NCBI RefSeq assembly: GCF_002368075.1
Contig: NZ_AP018314.1
Span: 362,074-426,073, forward strand
Source of the DNA: Sphaerospermopsis kisseleviana NIES-73
GTDB lineage: Bacteria; Cyanobacteriota; Cyanobacteriia; Cyanobacteriales; Nostocaceae
Reading direction: 5' to 3'
Length of the DNA: 64,000 nucleotides
The first letter of the stretch is position 1. Each line of letters starts with the position of its first letter. The position numbers and the translations under genes were made by a program. Below the pieces are notes generated by a model, which searched no databases, had not been told where the DNA came from, and worked only from the letters and a program-made list of their open reading frames with translations. Of this stretch, positions 37,887 through 46,787 are shown one piece after another.

Positions 37887-38432
37887 TTGTAAGGGCGAAG
37901 CATTTGGACGGAATATGAACTGGTTTCAACGATAGGTTATCAGCCGAATGCTTCGCCCCTACTAAAACCAAAATTTTATTGTAAGGGCGAAGCATTCAGA
38001 CAGAATATCAAGGGTTTTAGCGATAGGTTATCAGCCGAATGCTTTGCCCCTACTAAAACCAAAATTTTATTGTAAGGGCGAAGCATTCAGACAGAATATC
38101 AATGGTTTTAGCGATAGGTTATCAGCCGAATGCTTTGCCCCTACTAAAACCAAAATTTTATTGTAAGGGCGAAGCATTCAGACAGAATATCAATGGTTTT
38201 AGCGATAGGTTATCAGCCGAATGCTTCGCCCCTACTAAAACCAAAATTTTATCGTAAGGGGGAAGCATTTGGACAGAATATCAATGGTTTTAGCGATAGG
38301 TTATCAGCCGAATGCTTCGCCCCTACTAAAACCAAAATTTTATCGTAAGGGGGAAGCATTTGGACAGAATATCAATGGTTTTAGCGATAGGTTATCAGCC
38401 GAATGCTTCGCCCCTACTAAAACCAAAATTTC
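37887..38432. repeat. Six-fold 91-bp hairpin array
   Basis: Units start at 37887, 37979, 38070, 38161, 38252 and 38343 (spacing 92, then 91). Each unit is an inverted repeat: GGGCGAAGCATT... on the left and CCGAATGCTTCGCCCCTAC on the right, with TTTTAGCGATAGGTTATCAG between. Units are nearly identical, so the amplification is recent. Not a CRISPR, since there are no variable spacers. Confidence 0.9.
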
Positions 38433-38466
38433 AAAGCCTCTCTCCTTGTAGGTAAAAATAAAAAAC

Positions 38467-40782
38467 ATGATAAAAAATATGAGTTCACCAAACATTGAAA
38501 TCCACGAATTTAGTACAGGTATTCACATTCAAAAACGCGATAATGGTTGGGTGTCCCTTGGTTTTACGGGACAATATATGAACGCTACTATTAACCCTAT
38601 TCCTCAAGTTGTAGAAAGGGCGATCGCTAATCAAGAATTTGCTTTAGCTGAAGGTGCATCTAGTGAAAAACCGGCAATTATTGGGCGGGTAGTAGGAAGC
38701 GGTGATGATGCTTGGTGTGTAATCGCTGTTGTTACACGAGGAGAGGATGAAGTGGGACGCAGTGCGGCTTTTTATCGTTATTTTTTATGTCAGGGAGATA
38801 ACAGTTATTTACGGTTTATATTGGCTTGGTGGGAACAAAATCAAAAACCAAGATTTAACCCTTTAGATGTTAAAGATAGTCCTCATTTATTTACAGTTAC
38901 AACAGTTACAGGAGAAATTCCTACACCTCATCCTACAAAAGAAGATGAATCTTTACCATTTGCACAACAAAAACCGATAGTTTTACCAGTAGAACGGCAA
39001 ATTGATTTATATACTCTTAACAGTTTAGCTATTAGAAAATCTAATTCATATAACAATGGTTTACCTGTATCCTGGGCGTTTAATGTAGAAGCACTGGTAA
39101 AACCAGAACGTTTCCAAATAATTCAACCAGCATCACAAAAAGCCTATGACGGACTAACACGAGCCATTGCTAATGCTGGTCAGATTGTTTCAGCAGTTAA
39201 TTTTGATGAAGCAGCGTTAAAGGCCGGGATTCGCAGTTTAATGAATAGTTCCCAAGTCAAACCGGAAGCAGTGGAGGAAATTGTTAAAGCTGTAGAAAAT
39301 GAGGAAGTTACTGATGAATATTGGGAGAATTTATTTAATGGTCAAGGTGCGGATAAAGCGATCAAGCAAAAAATTTACAGTCCGCAAATGGTAAGATTGA
39401 TGACAATAAGAGCGATGGTTTTGCCAGAGACTTTACCGCAGTTTTTGGCATGGTTGAAGATTCAACCTGGTAAAAAACTTGATGAAAATCAAATGATGTC
39501 TTTAGAGTTGCAAAAAGCTATTCGGAAATCATTCCCTAAAGAACAACTATCAGCAGGAATTAAATATCTATTACCCAAGTTATTAGATGAGAAAATATCC
39601 GTAGATAGTCTTAGTTGGTTGTTAGCGATGGAAGGTAGTGCTTGGGTTTATGCTCAAAAGGAATTTTTTAATGATATTAAATATGATTTACAATTAATTC
39701 ATGATCATTGTTCTAATTCTAATAACTTATACCCAAATTCTGTTCTTAAAAGTCAAATTAAAACTCAAAATGATTCATGGCAAAATAATTTGAAATGTGA
39801 AAAGGAAATTTGGGAAACGTTAATACACAATTGGAAAGGTATTCAACAAAGACTCTATATAATCGAAGGATATCAACCTTTAGCTGAATTATTTGAAAAT
39901 TTCAAAGAATATGATTTAGCTGCATATTTTTATCAAATCCAAGAGGGAGAAGTCAAAAAAGATTTATTTGATCTAGTAACTGATGCACCATACCGTCGCC
40001 GATCTTCATCTGTTGTTTTTGGTTTAAGTCTTGTACGAAAAAAGAATTTAATTGATCATGCCTTTGATTTTATTATTTTTATTGTGGAGTATGATATGAA
40101 AATTGGATTGGTTGTTCCTCTTTCCCTAGTAATCTTAGTTAGTGGTTGGTTTATCGGTACAAAAACTTGGCAATCTTATACTAGTGCAACTGATATTGAA
40201 AAATCTTTGTGTAGTAAGACTTTCAAAGATGAAGGTAACAAAAAATGTCAGGTTATATTGGTAGATAATGACATTTATGCTTTTAGTGAAATCAAGCAAT
40301 TAATTCCAGCGATTGTAAATGATGTTGTTAATCAAAAAATTAACCCACCAACACCAACATCAACACCAACACCAACACGACGACCACGAACAACACGACG
40401 ACCACGAACAACACCAACACCAACACCAACATCAACACCAGTAGATCAAAACGAGATAAAAGAACAAGTCTCAAGGAAGCTAGAGGAAATTTTAGAAAAA
40501 TCAATATCAGAAGGAGAATCTAAACTTCAATACACAGATTTATCCCTTGATAAAAAAGCAACAGACTTAGTGATTCAACAGCAATGGGTGAGAGCAATTT
40601 ATATTTATCAAATTGATAAACAAATACCATATCAAAAAATCGCAGTTAATAATGGTGAAAAACCTAAATGTTTCTTGTGGATTTTCTGTCCTAAGAAAGA
40701 TGATTCTAATAACCAAGCTATTGATGCAAAAGACTCTCAGCTTTATAAAAAATTGAGAGAAGATATTGAAGCAAAATTGTAA
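38467..40782 (+). CDS. Large GAP1-like cluster protein with membrane segment
   Basis: 771 residues. The first 140 (IEIHEFSTGIHIQKRDNGWV, then RVVGSGDDAWCVIAVVTRGE) look like the N-terminal domain of GTPase-associated (GAP1-type) proteins. A helical module at about residues 250-360 (SSQVKPEAVEEIVKAVENEE, YSPQMVRLMTIRAMVLPETL) recurs in the next gene. A membrane helix VVPLSLVILVSGWFIG (about residue 550) is followed by a Thr/Pro/Arg-rich linker and a C-terminal alpha-beta domain. It probably senses or couples the GTPases to the membrane; the domain naming is by resemblance only. Confidence 0.6.
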   Translation: MIKNMSSPNIEIHEFSTGIHIQKRDNGWVSLGFTGQYMNATINPIPQVVERAIANQEFALAEGASSEKPAIIGRVVGSGDDAWCVIAVVTRGEDEVGRSAAFYRYFLCQGDNSYLRFILAWWEQNQKPRFNPLDVKDSPHLFTVTTVTGEIPTPHPTKEDESLPFAQQKPIVLPVERQIDLYTLNSLAIRKSNSYNNGLPVSWAFNVEALVKPERFQIIQPASQKAYDGLTRAIANAGQIVSAVNFDEAALKAGIRSLMNSSQVKPEAVEEIVKAVENEEVTDEYWENLFNGQGADKAIKQKIYSPQMVRLMTIRAMVLPETLPQFLAWLKIQPGKKLDENQMMSLELQKAIRKSFPKEQLSAGIKYLLPKLLDEKISVDSLSWLLAMEGSAWVYAQKEFFNDIKYDLQLIHDHCSNSNNLYPNSVLKSQIKTQNDSWQNNLKCEKEIWETLIHNWKGIQQRLYIIEGYQPLAELFENFKEYDLAAYFYQIQEGEVKKDLFDLVTDAPYRRRSSSVVFGLSLVRKKNLIDHAFDFIIFIVEYDMKIGLVVPLSLVILVSGWFIGTKTWQSYTSATDIEKSLCSKTFKDEGNKKCQVILVDNDIYAFSEIKQLIPAIVNDVVNQKINPPTPTSTPTPTRRPRTTRRPRTTPTPTPTSTPVDQNEIKEQVSRKLEEILEKSISEGESKLQYTDLSLDKKATDLVIQQQWVRAIYIYQIDKQIPYQKIAVNNGEKPKCFLWIFCPKKDDSNNQAIDAKDSQLYKKLREDIEAKL

Positions 40783-40978
40783 TTAATTTATGGTCAGGGT
40801 TTAGCAGTGCTAAATCCTTTACAAAGGGGGGCTAAGGAGGGTATTTCAAGGATTACAAATAATGAACGCGATCGCTTGTGTTACCCTTTTACCCCACCCT
40901 AACCCTCCCCTTGTAAAGGACTGGATTTTCCGGTTTCTCACCTTTGTAAAATCGCTATTCACAATATTCACAACTTTC

Positions 40979-42094
40979 ATGAACTCACAAACACAAACAC
41001 CACTAAAATTAGCGATTCGGAAATTAATCCACAGTTCCCAAGTCAAACCGGAAGCAGTGGAGGAAATTGTTAAAGCTGTAGAAAATGAGCAAGTTACTGA
41101 TGAATATTGGGAAAATCTCTTTAATAATGAAGGTGCTGATATTGGAATCAAGGAAAAAATTTACAGTCCGCAAATGGTAAGATTGATGACAATAAGGGCG
41201 ATGGTTCTTCCAGAGACTTTACCGCAGTTGTTGGCATGGTTGAATATTCAACCTGGTAAAAAAGTTGATGAAAATCAAATGATGTCTTTAGAGTTGCAAT
41301 CTAAAATTACTGGATATCTCAAAGAACAAATAAAAGAAAAAATTATTCAGGGCATTGATTTGTTAATGATTAAGTTACTAAAAAAACAAATCACTCCTGA
41401 GATTTTAGCATCGTTCTTTCAGATGGAAGGTAGTATTTGGAATGTTTGTTATCAAGATTATGTGAAAATTATTAACTATGGTTTAAATGTGACTCCTAAA
41501 TCTGAAATGCTAAATTCTCTGATGGATAATTTGTCAGATATAAGTAATAATTTAAGCAATAATCTAACATATTATTACCTGGATAATTTGTCAGATATAA
41601 GTAATAATTTAAGCAATAATCTAACATATTATTACCCGATGGCAAAACTATTTGAATTACTAGCAGAATACAAATTAGCTGCATATTTTTATCAAGTGAG
41701 TTGTGGCGAAGTTCCTCAAAATATTTTATCAAAAATGTCTCTGGATCCTCAAACTTATAAAGATCGTGATTCTGGCATTATTATTTATGGCTTGTATATC
41801 ACACGCAAAGCAACAAAGATTGAGTTAATGTCCATGCAGATGATAGACTTTATGTCATATATCAAACGTGGTATTATTGATTGGGCTGGTATAATATTTA
41901 ATGTATTAAAATTTGTTATTCTGGGAATCATTGCCATTACAATAACTGTAATTAAATGGATATTTCAGGTTTTATTATTTCTCTTTTATGCGTCAATTTG
42001 TTTAGCTTTTTTTGGTTTTGCATTGCAAAACTTCGGGGTATTTTTTATACTAGTGGTAATTTACTTGATTGCCGCAGGTTCAAACAATAATTAA
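40979..42094 (+). CDS. Cluster protein sharing the helical module, C-terminal membrane helices
   Basis: 371 residues from ATG 40979; the frame is open from 40862 but that part is repeat-type DNA. The helical module (SSQVKPEAVEEIVKAVENEQ, YSPQMVRLMTIRAMVLPETL) is nearly identical, even in DNA, to that of the gene upstream. Mid-protein, a 60-bp tandem repeat (41522-41637) gives DNLSDISNNLSNNLTYYY twice. Three hydrophobic helices at the end (FVILGIIAITITVIKWIF, VLLFLFYASICLAFFGFAL, FFILVVIYLIAAGS) anchor it. Function unknown. Confidence 0.65.
   Translation: MNSQTQTPLKLAIRKLIHSSQVKPEAVEEIVKAVENEQVTDEYWENLFNNEGADIGIKEKIYSPQMVRLMTIRAMVLPETLPQLLAWLNIQPGKKVDENQMMSLELQSKITGYLKEQIKEKIIQGIDLLMIKLLKKQITPEILASFFQMEGSIWNVCYQDYVKIINYGLNVTPKSEMLNSLMDNLSDISNNLSNNLTYYYLDNLSDISNNLSNNLTYYYPMAKLFELLAEYKLAAYFYQVSCGEVPQNILSKMSLDPQTYKDRDSGIIIYGLYITRKATKIELMSMQMIDFMSYIKRGIIDWAGIIFNVLKFVILGIIAITITVIKWIFQVLLFLFYASICLAFFGFALQNFGVFFILVVIYLIAAGSNNN
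41522..41637 (+). repeat. 60-bp in-frame tandem duplication
   Basis: Two almost identical units beginning GGATAATTTGTCAGATATAA, encoding 19-20 residues each. Confidence 0.85.
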
Positions 42095-42111
42095 GCGAGG
42101 TTACAAAATTT

Positions 42112-43380
42112 ATGAGAATCTACCTTTACATCATAGCCGGCATTACATCAGCCTTACTAGGCTGGAATATAGGTCAATTTTTCCTCACAGATTTAGGGTT
42201 ATTATCACAATTTCCCGAAATTGTCTTATTTCCCTGTATAGCAATTTCCTTAGCATTTGGTATGGTGATAAATGAAATATTTATCAGCAACCCTACCAGA
42301 CCAAAACGCAGTTTGCAAACTGCCAAACAACCCCTATTAATCGCCTTGGGATTAGGTACACTTTCTGGTTTAATCGCTGGTATTATTTCCCAAATTCTCT
42401 TTTTGCCAATTATTCGTGTACCTACACCTATAGTCAGAACATTAGGATGGTTATTAATTGGTAGTTCTGTAGGTATTGCGGAAGGTTTAAGTTGGTGGTG
42501 GTATAGTATAGAAGCGGGAAGTAAAAAACGCTTTCAACAAAGATTAAAAACTAGCGTTCTTGCTGGTATTGGTGCGAGTTTTACCGCAGCAGTTTTGTTT
42601 GAAATAATGCGATTAAGTTGGGGGACAATGCCGGCGGAATTTAAAGGTATAGAAGATCCCATTGGTTTTAGCATTTTAGGTCTTTTATTAGGTGCTGCTT
42701 TTAGTCTCACTAACTCCCCTAGTTATATTGCAGCTTTGCGGGCGGGTAGAGGTTTTGAATATGTGGAATTTAAAAATTTTCCTCGACAATATATAGAATT
42801 TAATGATGATGTTAAAGAATCTGTAGAGTCTGTAGAGTCTGAGGATGATGTTAGAGAATTTGTAGAGTCTGTAGAGTCTGTAGAGTCTGAGGATGATGTT
42901 AGAGAATTTGTAGAGTCTGTAGAGTCTGTAGAGTCTGTAGAGTCTAAAAATGATGCTCAAAATCCACCAATACCAAATATCAATCAATCTTATCCTGCGA
43001 TTGATAAGTCTTACCTATCATTTATCACAGAAACTGACAATATTAATGATGATGAAATTGAAGAAGGTTTATCAATTCAGTTACCTGGTAATGGTACAAT
43101 CAGAATAGGCTGCACTGTTGAAAATACACATATTTCTATTCCTGGTCTACCGCTCCATGTTGCTGATATTAAGCTAGAAAAAAGGACAGCTACTCTCATT
43201 CCAGATCATCAGTTTTTTTATGCGATAGAAGTAAATGGAACTAGGTTGAAGTCTCGACGCAGTATTCCTTTAAAACATAATTATGTTTTAACTTTTTATA
43301 CAACAAGTGTCGATGGTATTAATGAAGAGAAATATTATCGTTTTGTCTACTATAACCGCTTTTTAGATCCCCAGGCTTAA
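42112..43380 (+). CDS. Polytopic membrane protein with acidic repeat and FHA-like C-terminus
   Basis: 422 residues. Six hydrophobic helices in the first 230 (GLGTLSGLIAGIISQILFLP, LGWLLIGSSVGIAEGLSWWW and others), then a Glu/Ser-Val repeat region (ESVESVESEDDVREF repeats, 42826-42948), then about 100 residues of beta structure (GNGTIRIGCTVENTHISIPG, TATLIPDHQFFYAIEVNGTR) resembling an FHA fold without clear phosphate-binding Arg/Ser. The same membrane-plus-FHA-like plan occurs in the vWA protein at 47846, so they are partial paralogues. Probably an envelope scaffold of the system. Confidence 0.6.
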   Translation: MRIYLYIIAGITSALLGWNIGQFFLTDLGLLSQFPEIVLFPCIAISLAFGMVINEIFISNPTRPKRSLQTAKQPLLIALGLGTLSGLIAGIISQILFLPIIRVPTPIVRTLGWLLIGSSVGIAEGLSWWWYSIEAGSKKRFQQRLKTSVLAGIGASFTAAVLFEIMRLSWGTMPAEFKGIEDPIGFSILGLLLGAAFSLTNSPSYIAALRAGRGFEYVEFKNFPRQYIEFNDDVKESVESVESEDDVREFVESVESVESEDDVREFVESVESVESVESKNDAQNPPIPNINQSYPAIDKSYLSFITETDNINDDEIEEGLSIQLPGNGTIRIGCTVENTHISIPGLPLHVADIKLEKRTATLIPDHQFFYAIEVNGTRLKSRRSIPLKHNYVLTFYTTSVDGINEEKYYRFVYYNRFLDPQA

Positions 43381-43384
43381 AGAC

Positions 43385-44806
43385 ATGGTAAAAACAGAAT
43401 TTACAACAGAATTTCCAGATGATCAAATATTGTCTGGTGGACATACTTCGACAAGCTCAATACAAGTCCTGCCCGCCCATCGAAAATCAAAAATTATCAG
43501 TAAACAAATCATATCAATTATAGGCATTACCAGCATTACAGGCAAGATGCCTGTTCCACAAGAGTTGATTAAAAATTGTTTGATTGGTAAGTCTTTAGCT
43601 GTATTTTTGTTGGTACTTGGTGCTTCATTTAATCCTACTTTAGCAGCAGTTAAAGAACCTGAAATTGTGGGTAGTCCTACAATTAAAAATGATAAAGTAA
43701 CAGTTAGAATTAAGGTCAAAGATAAAAATGATAAACCTGTTATGGGTTTACAAGATACTAATTTTAAATTAACAGTTGATAATCGGACAGTCCAATTTAA
43801 ACCTAAAGATTGGAAAAGTCCAGAAGAAAGTGTACCTCCTCCTGCTTGGATTATAGTTTTACTTGATTTTAGTGGTAGTATGAATCAGGTAGATAGTAGG
43901 GGAATCAAAAAAGTCACTGGTGCAATTAAGGCGATTCGGCAATTTACTAAAATTTCTGGAGAGAGGGGAGGAAATACACAAATTTCTATAGTTCCTTTTG
44001 GTAAGTCTGGCAATAATTGTCCTGAATATCCTGTGAATAAAGAAACTTTAGATAAATTTCTATCAGCCGATGATGTTAAACTAGGAAATCTTCTAGATTA
44101 TTTATCTGGTTTAACTCCCTGTGCATCTACAGATTTATATGAACCTTTAACCAAAGCTGTGAATTTTTTAGGTAATGAAAAAGACTCGCGTTTTAAATTA
44201 CCAGAAAATTCTTTCCAACCACAACCAAGACTATCAATAATTCTCTTGTCTGATGGTTATCATAATGCACTGAATGAATACGCTGATTTTGAGGCTTTAA
44301 AAAAGTTACTTAAAGATCATGAAAACATTACAGTACATACTTTAGGTTATGGATTGACACCACAGGAATTAGGTATAAAATATAAATTAGGTAGACCGGC
44401 TACCCGTGGTGATATCAATGTTCCTGAAGCGGAATTTGTAGACCAAAAAAGATTAGCGGAAATTGCCAATTTAACGGGAGGTATTGCGGAGTTCTCTGGT
44501 GATGCAGAAACAATAGGAGAGAACTTACAATTATTTTTAAATGCTTTATTGGGAGAATATGAAATTACCTATACCCAACCCAATGCAGAACGAGGATCTA
44601 AACATAATATTAAAGTGAGGGTAACTGAAAAAGGTAAATCTGTGGATTCAAAACAGGTAGAATATATTATGCCTGTGTTTGGGCGATCGCTTCCTTGGGA
44701 AGTTCGTTTAATGATGGTTATAACGGTGTTATTTATCGTTATTGTAGGGGGGATAGTTCCTTTTCACTATTGGGGAAAATATCTCAAAGCAGAAGGTAAT
44801 AGATGA
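43385..44806 (+). CDS. vWA-domain protein, exported and membrane-anchored
   Basis: 473 residues from ATG 43385, four bases after the preceding gene. A hydrophobic signal GKSLAVFLLVLGASFNPTLA follows an unusual 65-residue head that is encoded partly by dispersed repeats (see findings), so a later start is possible. IVLLDFSGSMNQVDSRG is an intact MIDAS D-x-S-x-S; a late Asp in LSIILLSDGYHNA completes it. A C-terminal helix (VRLMMVITVLFIVIVGGIVP) anchors it. vWA domains bind protein partners through a metal ion. Confidence 0.78.
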   Translation: MVKTEFTTEFPDDQILSGGHTSTSSIQVLPAHRKSKIISKQIISIIGITSITGKMPVPQELIKNCLIGKSLAVFLLVLGASFNPTLAAVKEPEIVGSPTIKNDKVTVRIKVKDKNDKPVMGLQDTNFKLTVDNRTVQFKPKDWKSPEESVPPPAWIIVLLDFSGSMNQVDSRGIKKVTGAIKAIRQFTKISGERGGNTQISIVPFGKSGNNCPEYPVNKETLDKFLSADDVKLGNLLDYLSGLTPCASTDLYEPLTKAVNFLGNEKDSRFKLPENSFQPQPRLSIILLSDGYHNALNEYADFEALKKLLKDHENITVHTLGYGLTPQELGIKYKLGRPATRGDINVPEAEFVDQKRLAEIANLTGGIAEFSGDAETIGENLQLFLNALLGEYEITYTQPNAERGSKHNIKVRVTEKGKSVDSKQVEYIMPVFGRSLPWEVRLMMVITVLFIVIVGGIVPFHYWGKYLKAEGNR

Positions 44807-44851
44807 ATTTAAAGAATGAATTGAAAGAGTGCATTTAAGGAATACAAAGGA

Positions 44852-45877
44852 ATGAACTTGATGAAAATTCTTAGATTTTATGTAAGTGCTTTGAGTTTTT
44901 ATTTCCTGACTGGTTGTTTACCAATTCAACCACTTAATGAAATGGGTATTTTTCAGAATAGTTCTCAGAATAATTCTCAGAATAATTCTCAGAATAGTTC
45001 TGGATGTTCTACCCAACCAACCACAGTTTTAAAAACCAACGATGTTAAACTTGTTTCTCTCAATTCTCAAACCATCACAGAGTCAGGGATGGTGACAAAT
45101 AATAAATCACTTGGTTACACCTTTATAGGGAAAACAGGTAATAAGTTAGTTTATCAAACAAATCAGAATATTTGTATTTGGGTTTATACACCAGATAATA
45201 AATTAATGAATAATCCTGTTTTACCTGTTGATGGTAAATATATTATCCAAATTGGTGCTATGGAAGGTGCAACTACTTTTGATTTAGCATTGCAACTAGA
45301 AGATAATACCCAAGCTGTTAATTTATCATCTTCTCCTACACCTATAACAACGACTGAGATAGAAAAACCATCTTCTCCTAAACCTGTAACAACAACTAAG
45401 ATCAAAAAATCATCTTCTCCTAAACCTGTAACAACAACTAAGATCAAAAAAACTCAGACACAAAAAACAACTAATAATATCTCACCAAAAGAAAATATTT
45501 CTGAAAAATCAATATCAGTATCAACAATACCAAATAGAATATCACCAGCAAAAGCTATAGAAAACTATTATACTATGATTAATAATCAACAGTATGATTC
45601 AGCTTGGGATATTTACCCCACAGAAGTTAAAGAAGACAAAGAATTACACCCTAATGGTTATGATTCTTTTATTGAATGGTGGACAAAAGTTAATTATGTC
45701 AATGTTAATAATGTTAGTATTGCATCGGAGAATAATGATTCTGCTATTGTCAATTTTAGAAGTCGCTATGAAATGAAAAATGGTAAATCAATTCCTGTGA
45801 TATTAAAATTTTATCTTGTTTGGAATCAAGAAAATGAGAATTGGTATGTCACTAAAATTAAGCTAATTAATTCATAA
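44852..45877 (+). CDS. Cluster lipoprotein A (PPC-like plus NTF2-like domains)
   Basis: 341 residues. Lipobox SFYFLTGC. After an Asn/Ser repeat (SQNNSQN) comes a domain of about 110 residues, with SGCSTQPTT, TITESGMVTNNKSLGYTF, ICIWVYTPDN and LPVDGKYIIQIGAMEGATTF, shared with the next two genes and similar to beta-sandwich PPC-type domains. A Pro/Thr/Lys linker with imperfect repeats leads to a C-terminal NTF2-like domain (AIENYYTMINNQQYDSAWDI, FYLVWNQENENWYVTKI). Probably extracytoplasmic ligand-binding. Function inferred only from domains. Confidence 0.65.
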   Translation: MNLMKILRFYVSALSFYFLTGCLPIQPLNEMGIFQNSSQNNSQNNSQNSSGCSTQPTTVLKTNDVKLVSLNSQTITESGMVTNNKSLGYTFIGKTGNKLVYQTNQNICIWVYTPDNKLMNNPVLPVDGKYIIQIGAMEGATTFDLALQLEDNTQAVNLSSSPTPITTTEIEKPSSPKPVTTTKIKKSSSPKPVTTTKIKKTQTQKTTNNISPKENISEKSISVSTIPNRISPAKAIENYYTMINNQQYDSAWDIYPTEVKEDKELHPNGYDSFIEWWTKVNYVNVNNVSIASENNDSAIVNFRSRYEMKNGKSIPVILKFYLVWNQENENWYVTKIKLINS

Positions 45878-45881
45878 AAAT

Positions 45882-46691
45882 ATGAAAATATACCTAAAAA
45901 ACTTATTTATTTACTCTACCATTGTAACCTTTATCACATCACTCATAGCTTGTCAGAATGATTCTTTTTTACCTGATTTTACTACTTCCTCTGGTTGTAG
46001 TGAAAAACCTAAAGTTTCTTTGAATGCAAAAGATGTAGAAGCTATGGTACTAAATGAAAGTACAATTACAAAATCTGGTCAAGTCAGCATTAATAAATCA
46101 GTTGGTTACACTTTTATGGGTAAAACTGGTAATAAATTAGTTTATCAAACAAATCAGAATATTTGTATTTGGGTTTATACACCAGATAATCAATTAATGA
46201 ATAATCCTATTTTACCTGTTGATGGTAAATATATTATCCAAATTGGTGCTATGGAAGGTGCAACTACTTTTGATTTAGGATTACAATTACAAAAAGATGC
46301 AGAAACTCCAATATCATTAACTCAATCAAGTCTCTCAGAAACAAAACAGACAAAAAATTCAAATCGACAAGATCCTGATGTTTTTATTAGAAATTATTAT
46401 TTATCTTTAAACAACCGCGAGTATAGTCAAACATGGAGTAATTTATCAGATCAGTTTAAAAATTATTCTAGTAGTTATTCTGAATATCAAAAATGGTGGA
46501 ATAGTGTTAAAGAAATCAAAATTGGTAACATTGAGATTGTAAACATTAGTAACAATACTGCTAGTATAGATGCTGAGTTATGGTATTATATGAACGATGG
46601 TAGAGAGTTTCAAGATACTCGCAATCGTATTTATTTAATATGGAGCGAAAATAATAATACCTGGCTAATTAATGACAAGTCTGAACCATGA
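45882..46691 (+). CDS. Cluster lipoprotein B, paralogue of A
   Basis: 269 residues, starting four bases after lipoprotein A. Signal FIYSTIVTFITSLIAC. The shared domain (ITKSGQVSINKSVGYTFMG, ICIWVYTPDNQLMNNPILPV) is nearly identical to A over about 60 residues, then a short linker leads to an NTF2-like C-terminus (FIRNYYLSLNNREYSQTWSN, RIYLIWSENNNTWLI). The two C-terminal halves differ, so the shared domain has been conserved or converted while the rest diverged. Confidence 0.65.
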   Translation: MKIYLKNLFIYSTIVTFITSLIACQNDSFLPDFTTSSGCSEKPKVSLNAKDVEAMVLNESTITKSGQVSINKSVGYTFMGKTGNKLVYQTNQNICIWVYTPDNQLMNNPILPVDGKYIIQIGAMEGATTFDLGLQLQKDAETPISLTQSSLSETKQTKNSNRQDPDVFIRNYYLSLNNREYSQTWSNLSDQFKNYSSSYSEYQKWWNSVKEIKIGNIEIVNISNNTASIDAELWYYMNDGREFQDTRNRIYLIWSENNNTWLINDKSEP

Positions 46692-46708
46692 TGATCCAAG
46701 TTAATATT

Positions 46709-46763
46709 TATCCGAGATTTATCCGAGATTTATCTGAGACTTATCTGAGACTTATCTGAAAAA
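46709..46763. repeat. 11-bp tandem array (5 units)
   Basis: Five units of TTATCCGAGAT/TTATCTGAGAC in the spacer before lipoprotein C. Confidence 0.8.
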
Positions 46764-46787
46764 ATAATTTTAGGGAAACTACATGAT

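Noticed and set aside
37887..38432. Possible CRISPR array
   Set aside because: The whole 91-bp unit is repeated with hardly any variable part, repeats are internally palindromic over the full unit, and no cas genes are near.
38269..38451. 60-codon ORF in the 91-bp array
   Set aside because: Its text simply repeats with the array units (YQPNAS, AECFAPTKTK) and has no start site.
42688..42987. 99-codon minus-strand ORF rich in LYRLYRLYKF
   Set aside because: It is the complement of the Glu-Ser-Val repeat of the membrane protein gene, whose frame is well supported.
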